Virus record (IMG/VR): IMGVR_UViG_3300043773_001180
Span: 1 to 53,067 of that record
Source: a virus
Length of the DNA stretch: 53,067 nt
Direction: 5' to 3' (one strand)
Shown here: piece after piece, positions 1 to 9,010 of the stretch
Position numbering within the stretch: position 1 is the first letter of the stretch
Layout of the letters: every line of letters begins with the position of its first letter
Program-made: the position numbers and the translations under genes
The notes under the pieces: model-generated
What the model saw: the letters and a program-made list of their open reading frames with translations, nothing else
The model's database searches: none
Told to the model about the DNA's origin: nothing

Positions 1-231
1 GACCCTGAAGTTCCTGATGACCCTGAAGTTCCTGATGACCCTGAAGTTCCTGATGACCCTGAAGTTCCTGATGACCCTGAAGTTCCTGATGACCCTGAAG
101 TTCCTGATGACCCTGAAGTTCCTGATGACCCCGAAGTTCCTGATGACCCTGAAGTTCCCGATGACCCTGAAGTTCCCGATGACCCTGAAGTTCCTGATGA
201 CCCTGAAGTTCCTGACGAACCTGCCCCAGAT
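1..231. repeat. 18-bp tandem repeats encoding GSSGTS
   Basis: About 12 head-to-tail copies of an 18-bp unit (gaccctgaagttcctgat), nearly identical, with isolated T-to-C changes. On the minus strand the unit encodes Gly-Ser-Ser-Gly-Thr-Ser, two collagen-like triplets, in frame with the fibre gene. The near-identity points to recent slippage expansion or homogenisation. The array continues past the left edge. Confidence 0.95.
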
Positions 232-3200
232 GCGGATAATGTTAGTATATTTCCACCAGAATCGAACGCCAAATACCCAGCAGGCGTACCTGGAAAAGAA
301 CTCGTTGATGTGTACTTAGTAAAACTAACTTGTCCGTTATTATGGTTTACCGAGAAATCTTCTGCTGTACTTGTGGTATCATTACCACGCATTATTCTAA
401 ATCGGTTTTGGTAATTATCTATATGTGAGGCAGAGACATAAGTATTCCCTGCTTGTAAAACTAATTGACCACCCTCTCCTGTTCCCCTTGCACCCAAATA
501 TAAATTTGCCTCATTGGATGTACTCGTTGTTCCAATAGCAAGTGTAACAGACGATTGTACAGACGATTGTGATATGGTTAAATACGTCGAAGCGGTTGCT
601 GCATTTGTAGTACCATCTGAAAATAATACACGTAAATTACCTGGGTTGTTTATAGTATTAAACCCAATACCAGAAGTTCCCGATGTTCCAGACGAACCAT
701 TTGCACCTGATGTTCCCGATGAACCATTTGCACCTGATGTTCCCGATGAACCACGTGTTCCCGATGTACCCGATGATCCAGTTTGACCAGATGTTCCTGA
801 AGAACCTGATGTTCCTGACGTGCCTGACGTGCCCGATGATCCAGTTTGACCTGATGTACCCGATGAACCATTCGCCCCTGAAGTTCCTGATGTACCCGAT
901 GAACCATTCGCCCCTGAAGTTCCTGATGTACCAGATGAACCATTTGCACCTGATGTTCCAGACGAACCATTTGCACCTGATGTTCCCGATGTACCTGATG
1001 TTCCTGACGTGCCTGATGACCCATTCTGACCTGATGTTCCTGATGACCCATTCTGACCTGATGTTCCTGATGACCCATTTACCCCTGATGTGCCTGATGA
1101 CCCATTCTGACCTGATGTTCCAGATGTACCCGATGATCCAGTTTGACCAGAGGTTCCAGATGTACCCGATGATCCAGTTTGACCAGAGGTTCCAGATGTA
1201 CCCGATGAACCATTCGCCCCCGATGTTCCCGATGAACCTGATGTTCCTGACGTGCCTGATGACCCATTTGCCCCTGATGTTCCTGATGAACCATTCGCCC
1301 CTGATGTTCCCGATGAACCATTCGCCCCTGAAGTTCCTGATGTACCATTTGCACCAGATGTTCCTGACGATCCACGTGTTCCCGATGTTCCCGATGAACC
1401 ATTTGCACCGGATGTTCCTGAGGAACCGGATGTTCCTGATGTACCAGACGAACCAGTTTGACCCGATGTGCCCGATGAACCACCTATCCCTGAAGTACCC
1501 GATGAACCAGTCTGACCTGATGTTCCCGATGATCCAGAACTACCGGACGTCCCTGACGATCCACTCTGACCAGATGTACCAGAACTTCCTGATGTGCCCG
1601 ATGTACCAAATGTTTGACCTGATGTTCCCGATGACCCAGATGCCCCAGATGACCCCGTTTGTCCTGATGTACCGGAAGTTCCACCACTTCCACTTCCACC
1701 ACCGCCACCAGATGTCCCTGCATAATAAACATTCCCATTTTCATCTACGGCACCTTTTATTATTATATGTTTACCATCCCATTTAACATACGATTGTCCA
1801 TTTAAATCAAAATCACAACCACAGTCTCCAGATAGTCCACCGCCCAAATCACCACCACCAACACCACCTCCCGGAGCCGATGGATCTATGGGTGCACCAG
1901 ATGAGCCACTACAACCAAGTAACATACTTGAATTATTACCAACGAGTGATAAATCAAATGAAGGAGGTGTAGTTCTAAAATCAATAAGAGAACCACACTC
2001 ATTTATCATTTGTATTGTTGTTTGTGAGTAATCGCCTGTATCATACGGATCACCGGTTGTAATACCGAATCCATAATTAGATGCAGTATCTGGGTATAAT
2101 AAGGTATGTTCAATGCCTTTGTATTTATGACTATGAATAGATGAACCTGATGTTACTCCATTTATGTTGGAATACAATACCATATTACTCTGTGTATATG
2201 GTGATAGGTAAACCGAACCTGTTATCATATTATCATCGCCATAAACAAATGCATTTCCACCACGAAAATAAATGTCATTTTTTATAACATTAAGATTTGT
2301 TTCAGTCATATTTGAGTTGAAAAACTGAACCTTGAATGTTAGATATTCATTTCTATGGTCTATCTTTAATGGAACATATAATCGTGTTCTGTTTGGACTA
2401 AACCCATTATCCAAATCTTCGATTATACGAACATTTCCTATTGCACATCCCGGCCTAATTATAAACTTCAATATACCCGTTCCATTTAAATCAACGGGTA
2501 TTTTCATTTCGTAATCTACAACCGTAGTGGAATCCTTACTCGACGTTGGTATTGATCCTATTAATTTTCCTATTGTGTTTGTATTTCCGAAAGAACTACC
2601 GGTAATGTATGCAGTTATACCCGGTCCACGATTATCTGCCGTTCTATCGTATATGGTATAATCGAATTTTAATCTGTAATCGGTATCGGTATAAAATGGA
2701 ATACTAAGGCTACTCGTCTGAACAAGTAATAATTCATCTGATCCAGACATAGCAGTTATTGGTGAAAGTGTTAGTCCCCCAAATATATCATCGTTAACAG
2801 TTACGATACTACCGGTTGGACCAGTTGGGTTTAATTTTTCAAGATTCCAATAATCTTGAAATCCCAAATTTGATAGTAATAATTCACTTGGATTGGAATG
2901 ACGATACGATAAATCACCATCGAATTTACCGATAGGATATTCTATAAAATTTGACGTAGTATCTGTTAAAATATTGTTAGGATTAACTTCTTCATCATAT
3001 ATTAACTCATAATCTGAATTTGTTTTGAATCTACTTTTACAGAAAACTTTAATGCGACTTACCTGACCGGAGTCTGGTGATAATCCATCTATATCAATTT
3101 TTGCGTATGACTTTATATTCTGTGTTATTAAGTGAGATACAGGTGCCCTTGAAAAAGTTACTTCATACGGTTGTGATTGTACGTATGTTAGTGGTAAATC

Positions 3201-3995
3201 ATATATGTAATATAGGTTATTTGGATTATATTCACTATATGTGTAAACTACCAACGGATCATTTAATTGAAGTTCAAACGGCGTGGGGACATTAACAACG
3301 GTACTTTTATAACTAAAATTGACCGCTTCCGAAAAAACAGGCTGTGTAATTTCACCTACATTTGGGAATTTAATTATGGCATTTTTATATTCTCTTTGAA
3401 AATTATTGTTGCCAGTATTAAGATACGGAATACCGTCTCTTAGGTAATAAGAGCCGGTTCCGGTTGCAGTTTCTGTTATAGTGTTTGTGGGAAATTTTTG
3501 TTCTATTATAGAAAAAATACGCTCTTCAACAGATACTGTGGGTTCTTCCAGATATATTACTTCCGAATTATTTTTCTTCTTCGGATTTACATATATTACG
3601 TGCTCATACTTAAAATTATTATCGGTTACTTCAGATTGTGGTAGTCTGATTAAATTCTCATCATAGAGTGATGATCCAATAAAAGTTATAGTACAATCAC
3701 CGGCGGGAGTTGTTTCGTAAATATAAACGACGGCAACAAGTGAACCATCATCTTCTTTTAAAGAAATTATTTCATGGTAAATCGGATTTCCGTTAACATC
3801 TAATATTTCTATATCAATCGGTTTTAATGGATTTAATCTAACCGAATTTGGTCTAAATTTAAATATATTTTTACCCGACGTGAATTGTTCGGGCATGAAA
3901 CTTATACGAAAAAACGATGGTGAGTTTAACGTATAATCTACAAACCGTGTGTTTATTGAAGTAAGATTTCTTTTATTTTTTTGTTTTATTAACAT
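1..3995 (-). CDS. Collagen-like tail fibre/adhesin protein (C-terminus beyond left edge)
   Basis: This reading frame is open from the ATG at 3995 to the left edge, more than 1,330 codons, so the C-terminus is missing. The ATG has a good ribosome site (AGAGG, five bases upstream). The first ~750 residues are non-repetitive, with beta-rich sequence typical of virion proteins. A glycine-rich stretch then leads into ~115 Gly-X-Y triplets (GTS, GSS, GAN, GQT) at about 651-1690, a ~130-residue globular spacer (about 232-650), and a second Gly-X-Y run reaching the edge. Gly-X-Y runs form collagen-like trimeric stalks in phage fibres, so I infer a trimeric host-contact fibre. The distal receptor-binding part is not visible. 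A TATATTTATA element lies 27 bp upstream. Function is inferred from architecture; exact virion location is unknown. Confidence 0.85.
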   Translation of the reverse strand, partial: MLIKQKNKRNLTSINTRFVDYTLNSPSFFRISFMPEQFTSGKNIFKFRPNSVRLNPLKPIDIEILDVNGNPIYHEIISLKEDDGSLVAVVYIYETTPAGDCTITFIGSSLYDENLIRLPQSEVTDNNFKYEHVIYVNPKKKNNSEVIYLEEPTVSVEERIFSIIEQKFPTNTITETATGTGSYYLRDGIPYLNTGNNNFQREYKNAIIKFPNVGEITQPVFSEAVNFSYKSTVVNVPTPFELQLNDPLVVYTYSEYNPNNLYYIYDLPLTYVQSQPYEVTFSRAPVSHLITQNIKSYAKIDIDGLSPDSGQVSRIKVFCKSRFKTNSDYELIYDEEVNPNNILTDTTSNFIEYPIGKFDGDLSYRHSNPSELLLSNLGFQDYWNLEKLNPTGPTGSIVTVNDDIFGGLTLSPITAMSGSDELLLVQTSSLSIPFYTDTDYRLKFDYTIYDRTADNRGPGITAYITGSSFGNTNTIGKLIGSIPTSSKDSTTVVDYEMKIPVDLNGTGILKFIIRPGCAIGNVRIIEDLDNGFSPNRTRLYVPLKIDHRNEYLTFKVQFFNSNMTETNLNVIKNDIYFRGGNAFVYGDDNMITGSVYLSPYTQSNMVLYSNINGVTSGSSIHSHKYKGIEHTLLYPDTASNYGFGITTGDPYDTGDYSQTTIQMINECGSLIDFRTTPPSFDLSLVGNNSSMLLGCSGSSGAPIDPSAPGGGVGGGDLGGGLSGDCGCDFDLNGQSYVKWDGKHIIIKGAVDENGNVYYAGTSGGGGGSGSGGTSGTSGQTGSSGASGSSGTSGQTFGTSGTSGSSGTSGQSGSSGTSGSSGSSGTSGQTGSSGTSGIGGSSGTSGQTGSSGTSGTSGSSGTSGANGSSGTSGTRGSSGTSGANGTSGTSGANGSSGTSGANGSSGTSGANGSSGTSGTSGSSGTSGANGSSGTSGTSGQTGSSGTSGTSGQTGSSGTSGTSGQNGSSGTSGVNGSSGTSGQNGSSGTSGQNGSSGTSGTSGTSGTSGANGSSGTSGANGSSGTSGTSGANGSSGTSGTSGANGSSGTSGQTGSSGTSGTSGTSGSSGTSGQTGSSGTSGTRGSSGTSGANGSSGTSGANGSSGTSGTSGIGFNTINNPGNLRVLFSDGTTNAATASTYLTISQSSVQSSVTLAIGTTSTSNEANLYLGARGTGEGGQLVLQAGNTYVSASHIDNYQNRFRIMRGNDTTSTAEDFSVNHNNGQVSFTKYTSTSSFPGTPAGYLAFDSGGNILTLSASGAGSSGTSGSSGTSGSSGTSGSSGTSGSSGTSGSSGTSGSSGTSGSSGTSGSSGTSGSSGTSGSSGTSGSSGTSG
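651..1690. repeat. Degenerate 9-bp-period collagen-like repeat tract
   Basis: Roughly 1 kb of 9-bp periodic DNA encodes consecutive Gly-X-Y triplets on the minus strand. Unlike the left-edge array, the copies are diversified, mixing GTS, GSS, GAN, GQT, GQN, GTR and GIG. This suggests an older expansion. Long open frames on both strands here are by-products of the periodicity. Confidence 0.93.
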
Positions 3996-4022
3996 AAACC
4001 TCTACATGAATAGTCCAATACC

Positions 4023-4032
4023 TATAAATATA
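4023..4032 (-). promoter_or_regulatory. Candidate phage late promoter element (TATATTTATA)
   Basis: The sense strand reads TATATTTATA, 27 bp upstream of the fibre start codon. The same 10-mer precedes four other operons (10106, 19353, 37117, 41158). No TTG -33 box at the host spacing is evident. Assignment to the phage late sigma factor is inference. Confidence 0.5.
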
Positions 4033-4050
4033 GAGTCCATGAAAACTACA

Positions 4051-7000
4051 TTAAAATCTAACCACCGAGAATCCATTTTCTTTATGAATATCTATAACAC
4101 TATCAACAATATCTCGTAAAGCATCAATATGTGATATTGTAAGAAGAAAATCAAATTGTGTCTTCATATACTCGAAGAACATACTAATAGAATTTAAATT
4201 ATCCGAATCCAATGTACCCCACCCTTCATCTATACCTATGAAATTTGGTCTTGGTAAGGAAGATATATTGATAAGGGCGGTACGAATTGCAAGTGAAGAA
4301 ATAAACTTCTCCATACCGGATGTCATTTCTAAAGGCCAATAATTTTCTGAATCATAGAGAATAAAGGTGTTTATAGATTTACCATCTGTATCGAATAAAA
4401 TTTCAAAGTCAACTATTTGAGATAAAATAGAATTTACTTCAGATTGTATTTTTGGTATTGCATCGGAAATAAGTTGATATGGAACTCCATTTCTATTTAC
4501 CGATTTTAAATAGTAATCGTAAGCAACATACTTCGATTCTAACTCCTGTAATTTCTTTATAGAATCTGTGGAGTCTTTTATAATCCTCTCCTGAATTTTT
4601 AGCTCACCATTAACATAGATAATTTCAGAATCTATTTTGTTAAATTCTTTGTTGTAATTATCTCGATTGTGTTCAAGAGTTTCAATTTTTACTTGTATTT
4701 TTTCATTATATCGTATATCGCTTTTATTTATAATAAATTTATGTATAAGTTCCTCTGTCTCGGACATCTTATTTAAAAATTTATCACAATTAGATTTATA
4801 CTTTGTAATAGAATTTTCTATTTCAGATACTTTTCGTTGGTCTGTTAAAATTTTCTTTTCTAATTCATTGAATGACTTTATAGATTCCGACGGATTTTGA
4901 ATAGAACCTATTTCAATTTCCACGTTATTGATTTCTGATCTGACTTCAAATAATTGTTTCTTCAAATCTAAAAGTATTTTTTCCGCGTTCTTTGCATCTT
5001 GAACAAACACATTATTAACACAATACTGACAATCTGGATCGTATTCATGTGTTGATAGATTATCCAATTTAGATTGATTGTGTGATATGTTTAATATTAT
5101 GTTTTCGGATGTATTTCGTAGATTGGTAAGTTTATTCTGTAATCCATCTAATTTTTTCTTATCTTCCAAAAGAATCGAATAATCTATGCCTTGTAATTTC
5201 TCCTGTTCCTTACTTAAATTATCGACTAATATATTGAGTTCGTCTTGTAATTTATTTACATTCTGTTCACACAATATATTTTGTTCGCCCAATTCTTTTT
5301 TAAGTTCAATTAAATCTTCAAGAGTTTGGCCAAGCAAACTTGTGTCTATTGGCTTTAAAGATTTTGTTAAAGATATTATCTTCTTATTGGTTGATTCAAT
5401 ACTCTTTTTAAGTTTATTTTTTTCAACACTTAAATTTGAAAGTTGTTCGGAAAATTCATTGTATTTTGTGTTTGCATCTGTTATCTTTGTGGAATAATCT
5501 TGGCGAGAATACTCTTTAATTAGAGTTTGTACCGATTTTATTTCATCAATCGCTATTGCATTTAATTCTTCAAACAAATTCAAATCAAGAAATTGTGCCA
5601 AAAGGTCTTTACGTTCACTTTGTGTCTTATCTATAAAGTTGGTATTGTTTCCTTGTAGAGAAAGTGCAGTTATAATAAAATCATCATACGTTCCAAGATA
5701 ATTTCGTATTGAAGAATTTGTACCATCTCTATCATCCCCATTCAGAGACTTTATTTCACCATTTTCTTCACACCAAAAATTAAGAGTTACTTTAACATTA
5801 CCTTGTTTATTCTTTTTACCAAAACGTTCTATGAAATAATCAACTCCGTTTATTTGAAATTGAAATTTACATCTAAAGTCATCTTTCTTATTATTTATAA
5901 TTTGTGATGCCTTATATGTTCTTGAACATTTATCAAATATACAAAACATAAGGGCATCCAATATAGAAGATTTACCACTTGCGTTGGATGCAAATATACC
6001 ATACGTTCCATTCATTTGGGAAAAATCAATCCAATTATTCGCCCCGTAGGAAAACATATTATCAAATTCAAATCTAATCGGAGTCCAAATAACATTTCTC
6101 AAAACAACATTTTGGTCTATCTGACGATTTATTTCTCTATTTATTTTACGAACCTCATCTACAACATCATCTTGAACAGAAAAATTCTTTTCCAAATATT
6201 CCGTTATTAATTTATTCTGATATTCAACATCACGAACATCACCGATTGAAATTTTTGTATTTGAATTTTCATCGGTTAAATTAGATGTCATTTTTTGAAT
6301 ACGAATATCATCTATTTTAATTAAGGATTTTAGTTTAGTTATCTGTTTAAATAATTGTGAATTTGATGTGTTGAAGGAACGAACTCGTATTCTATTATTT
6401 ATAGAAAAAGTAGTTGGTAAGTTTACAAATTTACCACCATCAACATCTATGGTATAGTATGCCCAATCGTTATTTATACGAACAAACTTAGAAGTACCAT
6501 CTAATAGATTCCAATTAATTATACCATGTTCCGTACCTTCCCCGAAGTTTTGTTGAATCAATGAACCTGCATACGCAAACTTAGAATTTGTATCTAAATA
6601 CTGGAATGAATGGATGTCACCGAACATACCATAATCAAATCCATCAAAACATTGTATATTTAATCTACTATTATTTATAGTATTTCCCGAACTAAGGTAT
6701 GCCCTATCCAAGGCACCATGATACAATACAATTTTTATATTATCACTTTTAACGTCATTTGCATAAATAAAATTATCGGGGTTCTCATGCACCGCGTTCA
6801 ATATAAAATCAACGCCACCGAGAGTATAGACCCCTGTATCTTTAAAATAAAAGAAGTCTGGTGTATCTATGGAATCTACGATTGGTGATAAAGCGTCCAA
6901 ACGATTACGGTTATTCAGATTCATATCGTGATTGCCGGCAATAAGAATCACAGGTGCAATATCGGCAAGGTTGACAAGAAAGTTTCTCGTCATTACGATA

Positions 7001-7221
7001 AGTTCTGGAGACATATCTGTTTTTGCATGAACAATATCTCCGGCAAGATAAATGATTGTGTTTTTATCTTGTTGGACTTGTTCTTTACAATAATCATATA
7101 CCCGATTGAATACTGACTCGTATTCATCGTGTCTCTTGAAATTACGAATGTGAACGTCAGCAATGTGAATGACGTTATCTACTTTGTTTACTCTGTTTGA
7201 ACTGAGTGTTTGATGTATCAT
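4051..7221 (-). CDS. Fused Mre11-Rad50 (SbcD-SbcC / T4 gp47-gp46-like) recombination nuclease
   Basis: This 1,056-residue protein joins both halves of the double-strand-end processing complex. The N-terminal part is an Mre11-type metallophosphoesterase: DVH (22-24), GD (61-62), GNHD (96-99), then YHGALD and FGDIH. The Rad50 part begins with a Walker A, ASNASGKSS, near 415. Long coiled-coil follows, with a zinc hook CQYC near 730, more coiled-coil, the ABC signature SGMEKF near 965 and Walker B FIGIDEGWG near 992. In T4 the two are separate genes, 47 and 46, supporting recombination-dependent replication and host DNA degradation. Walker A has Ala where Gly is usual at two positions, while the GKS core is intact. 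It lies in a tight group with primase, fitting a replication/recombination role. Confidence 0.93.
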   Translation of the reverse strand: MIHQTLSSNRVNKVDNVIHIADVHIRNFKRHDEYESVFNRVYDYCKEQVQQDKNTIIYLAGDIVHAKTDMSPELIVMTRNFLVNLADIAPVILIAGNHDMNLNNRNRLDALSPIVDSIDTPDFFYFKDTGVYTLGGVDFILNAVHENPDNFIYANDVKSDNIKIVLYHGALDRAYLSSGNTINNSRLNIQCFDGFDYGMFGDIHSFQYLDTNSKFAYAGSLIQQNFGEGTEHGIINWNLLDGTSKFVRINNDWAYYTIDVDGGKFVNLPTTFSINNRIRVRSFNTSNSQLFKQITKLKSLIKIDDIRIQKMTSNLTDENSNTKISIGDVRDVEYQNKLITEYLEKNFSVQDDVVDEVRKINREINRQIDQNVVLRNVIWTPIRFEFDNMFSYGANNWIDFSQMNGTYGIFASNASGKSSILDALMFCIFDKCSRTYKASQIINNKKDDFRCKFQFQINGVDYFIERFGKKNKQGNVKVTLNFWCEENGEIKSLNGDDRDGTNSSIRNYLGTYDDFIITALSLQGNNTNFIDKTQSERKDLLAQFLDLNLFEELNAIAIDEIKSVQTLIKEYSRQDYSTKITDANTKYNEFSEQLSNLSVEKNKLKKSIESTNKKIISLTKSLKPIDTSLLGQTLEDLIELKKELGEQNILCEQNVNKLQDELNILVDNLSKEQEKLQGIDYSILLEDKKKLDGLQNKLTNLRNTSENIILNISHNQSKLDNLSTHEYDPDCQYCVNNVFVQDAKNAEKILLDLKKQLFEVRSEINNVEIEIGSIQNPSESIKSFNELEKKILTDQRKVSEIENSITKYKSNCDKFLNKMSETEELIHKFIINKSDIRYNEKIQVKIETLEHNRDNYNKEFNKIDSEIIYVNGELKIQERIIKDSTDSIKKLQELESKYVAYDYYLKSVNRNGVPYQLISDAIPKIQSEVNSILSQIVDFEILFDTDGKSINTFILYDSENYWPLEMTSGMEKFISSLAIRTALINISSLPRPNFIGIDEGWGTLDSDNLNSISMFFEYMKTQFDFLLTISHIDALRDIVDSVIDIHKENGFSVVRF

Positions 7222-7261
7222 ATAAAACTACTAGATTTACACTATGTTGTTATTTTTTTGA

Positions 7262-7465
7262 TTACCGTGGTTTAGCACGATGTTTTACCTTACGCCAGAC
7301 GGCAGTGGAATATTGAATCATTCTCTTTTCAAATGCACCATTACGTCTTTCTCTGGTACGTTTGAGTTTCTTTTCAAATCTATCAATTCTGTAATCATAA
7401 CATTTCATCAAAACATTATCATAGATTTGTTTGGCTTTACCTATAAATGATTCTATTTGTTTCAT
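7262..7465 (-). CDS. Small basic protein of unknown function
   Basis: This 67-residue, strongly basic protein is rich in Arg and Lys (KLKRTRERR in the middle) and probably helical. Its ATG overlaps the primase stop codon as ATGA, so it is translationally coupled to primase, and the Mre11-Rad50 fusion follows 40 bp downstream. The position and charge would suit a nucleic-acid-binding accessory factor, but no family is recognised. Confidence 0.7.
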   Translation of the reverse strand: MKQIESFIGKAKQIYDNVLMKCYDYRIDRFEKKLKRTRERRNGAFEKRMIQYSTAVWRKVKHRAKPR

Positions 7466-8418
7466 ACTAATATCCTTTCTTTTATTAAATCGAATCCATC
7501 TACCGATTGGATGGTACTAATATACTGCGAAAATCTTTCAAAACCAAATTCATTTATATCTTTATCTGGAAGTTTTACCATACTCGTTTTAATTCCGTTT
7601 GAAGTCAACCACTCACAAATCTTTATGGAGTCCTTGATTGCATCATTATCAAGGGCAACAATAACTTTCGGTGGTTTACGAATGAGTATCTTTTCTTTTA
7701 GGAGAGGTTGTATTATTTTACCGAATAACGGAATAGTATTAAACCGAGCGGATATAGCATCAAAGACACCCTCAACGAGTGTAATAGGTTCATTCCAATT
7801 TATAAATGAATCAAATCCAATGATGTTTTTAGAAACCGGCGGATTTTTATATTTTGAATTTACGTCATCAAATATAGTTCTTGATACGAAGAAATTTAAG
7901 TTAAAGTTTTCATCATACGATGGAACGATGATTCTACCACCATAGGCACCAGTAGGACAATAACCGATATTATATCTGAAGATGTCTGTTGGTAATATAG
8001 AACGTGTCTTCAAGTAGGTTATTGCCTGTTTTAGTTGCATTGAAACTGATATGTCTGTTACAGATTTGAACTCGATGAGTTTAATAAATTCCGGCGGTAA
8101 TCTTAAATCTTCGTCTCGTTTACCACCCGGTGTATTAAAATTGTGTAGAGACTTTGTTTTTACTATCTTATTTAAAGATTCGTAGTGGTGTTTATCTACC
8201 TTTAATTTTTTAAACAAAGCATATATCGTTCCACCCTTTTCATTAGAGACCCAGCAATGCCAAAAGTTTTGGTTCTTAGAATTAGACTCTAAATTTATCT
8301 CTAACTTTGGTTTGTAGTGTGAAACAAATGGGGAAAAGAAGGAATAGTTGTTGCCGGAGGTCTTCTTTCCTTTACCTAAAACTTGTTCTAATAGATGTAA
8401 TAAGTCTGTGTTTACCAT
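7462..8418 (-). CDS. DNA primase, DnaG/TOPRIM type
   Basis: A 318-residue protein that should make RNA primers for lagging-strand synthesis. The N-terminal region has a reduced zinc-ribbon-like segment (FWHCWVSNEKGGT) like the CHC2-type primase finger, with few cysteines. The TOPRIM core is visible as TLVEGVFDA (Glu) followed by VIVALDNDA (Asp-x-Asp), the metal-binding residues. A longer frame from a TTG at 8436 is possible, but the ATG at 8418 is preferred because a host-type -7 box lies at 8426-8433, so the mRNA would be almost leaderless. No helicase domain is present; the helicase is presumably encoded elsewhere. First gene of the primase / basic protein / Mre11-Rad50 operon. Confidence 0.85.
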   Translation of the reverse strand: MVNTDLLHLLEQVLGKGKKTSGNNYSFFSPFVSHYKPKLEINLESNSKNQNFWHCWVSNEKGGTIYALFKKLKVDKHHYESLNKIVKTKSLHNFNTPGGKRDEDLRLPPEFIKLIEFKSVTDISVSMQLKQAITYLKTRSILPTDIFRYNIGYCPTGAYGGRIIVPSYDENFNLNFFVSRTIFDDVNSKYKNPPVSKNIIGFDSFINWNEPITLVEGVFDAISARFNTIPLFGKIIQPLLKEKILIRKPPKVIVALDNDAIKDSIKICEWLTSNGIKTSMVKLPDKDINEFGFERFSQYISTIQSVDGFDLIKERILV

Positions 8419-8425
8419 AGTGAAA

Positions 8426-8457
8426 CAAATATACAACTATTTGGGGGGATTTACAAA
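8426..8457 (-). promoter_or_regulatory. Bacteroidota-type promoter for primase operon
   Basis: In the sense direction, TTTG (8457-8454), 20 bp, then TATATTTG (8433-8426). This matches the Bacteroidota -33 TTTG / -7 TAnnTTTG consensus. The predicted start site falls within a few bases of the primase ATG at 8418, implying a leaderless or near-leaderless transcript. Confidence 0.75.
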
Positions 8458-8460
8458 TGA

Positions 8461-8994
8461 TTATTTTTGATGTGCAAAATCCCAAAGGTTTTTTAGTTCA
8501 TCAGATGAATGTGGAACTATATTTTCCAACTCACGTTCTTTTCTCTTTACAGAAGTTATCGAATACGTCTTTATTACCTTTACCTTACCAACTTCATTTT
8601 GTGGTAGAAATATCTCATTTCCAAATCCACGAGAAACCTGTTTTAGAAATTTTGGATCTACTTGTGATAAATCTAACAAAGCAGCAAAACCTCTACCCGT
8701 CTTTTTATAGTTGTCCAACCAGTTTTCTACATCACTGGTAATCATCAATCCCTTTGTTCCACCCTCACCACTACCCATAGAACTCATGTCTCGTGGCGAA
8801 TAATCGGAAGAAGGTTTGAAATCAGATGAATCGGTTATATGCCAATAATACCCGTGACCTATATCTACACTGAAGAATTTTTCGAATGACTGATAGTCGT
8901 TGAATTTCTTGGCGTGTGCAACCAGTACATTCAGAGGAAATCTGTTGTAATTTTTTTGAGTTTCCTCGTTCAATATGTCTTTGAGTTTTATCAT
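8461..8994 (-). CDS. Protein with capsid-targeting-like leader; possible ADP-ribosyltransferase fold
   Basis: A 177-residue protein beginning MIKLKDILNE, a leader shared with the next two genes. Its first 24 bases are identical to those of the gene at 9616. The body contains GYYWHITDSSDF, GLMITSDVENWLDNYK and GNEIFLP, a spacing reminiscent of the H-Y-E type ADP-ribosyltransferase fold; this is only a suggestion. The leader ends in Leu-x-Glu, the form of the T4 gp21 prohead-protease cleavage site that follows the capsid-targeting sequence of Alt and internal proteins. I infer a protein packaged in the head and injected. It is the last gene of a three-gene operon, starting 16 bp after its neighbour's stop. 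Confidence 0.75.
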   Translation of the reverse strand: MIKLKDILNEETQKNYNRFPLNVLVAHAKKFNDYQSFEKFFSVDIGHGYYWHITDSSDFKPSSDYSPRDMSSMGSGEGGTKGLMITSDVENWLDNYKKTGRGFAALLDLSQVDPKFLKQVSRGFGNEIFLPQNEVGKVKVIKTYSITSVKRKERELENIVPHSSDELKNLWDFAHQK

Positions 8995-9010
8995 GGTATA
9001 TTCACAATAC

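Noticed and set aside
1-231. CRISPR array
   Set aside because: The 18-bp units are contiguous, without spacers, and encode GSSGTS in frame.
683-1786. Long plus- and minus-strand open frames in the repeat region
   Set aside because: They come from the 9-bp periodicity of the Gly-X-Y tract. Only the minus frame continuous with the ATG at 3995 joins non-repetitive protein on both sides.
4023-4032. T4-type late promoter TATAAATA
   Set aside because: The T4 word reads on the plus strand, away from the genes. Only the reverse form is in the sense direction, so the T4 consensus was not claimed.
8419-8436. TTG start for primase at 8436
   Set aside because: It overlaps the -7 promoter box; the ATG at 8418 is better placed.
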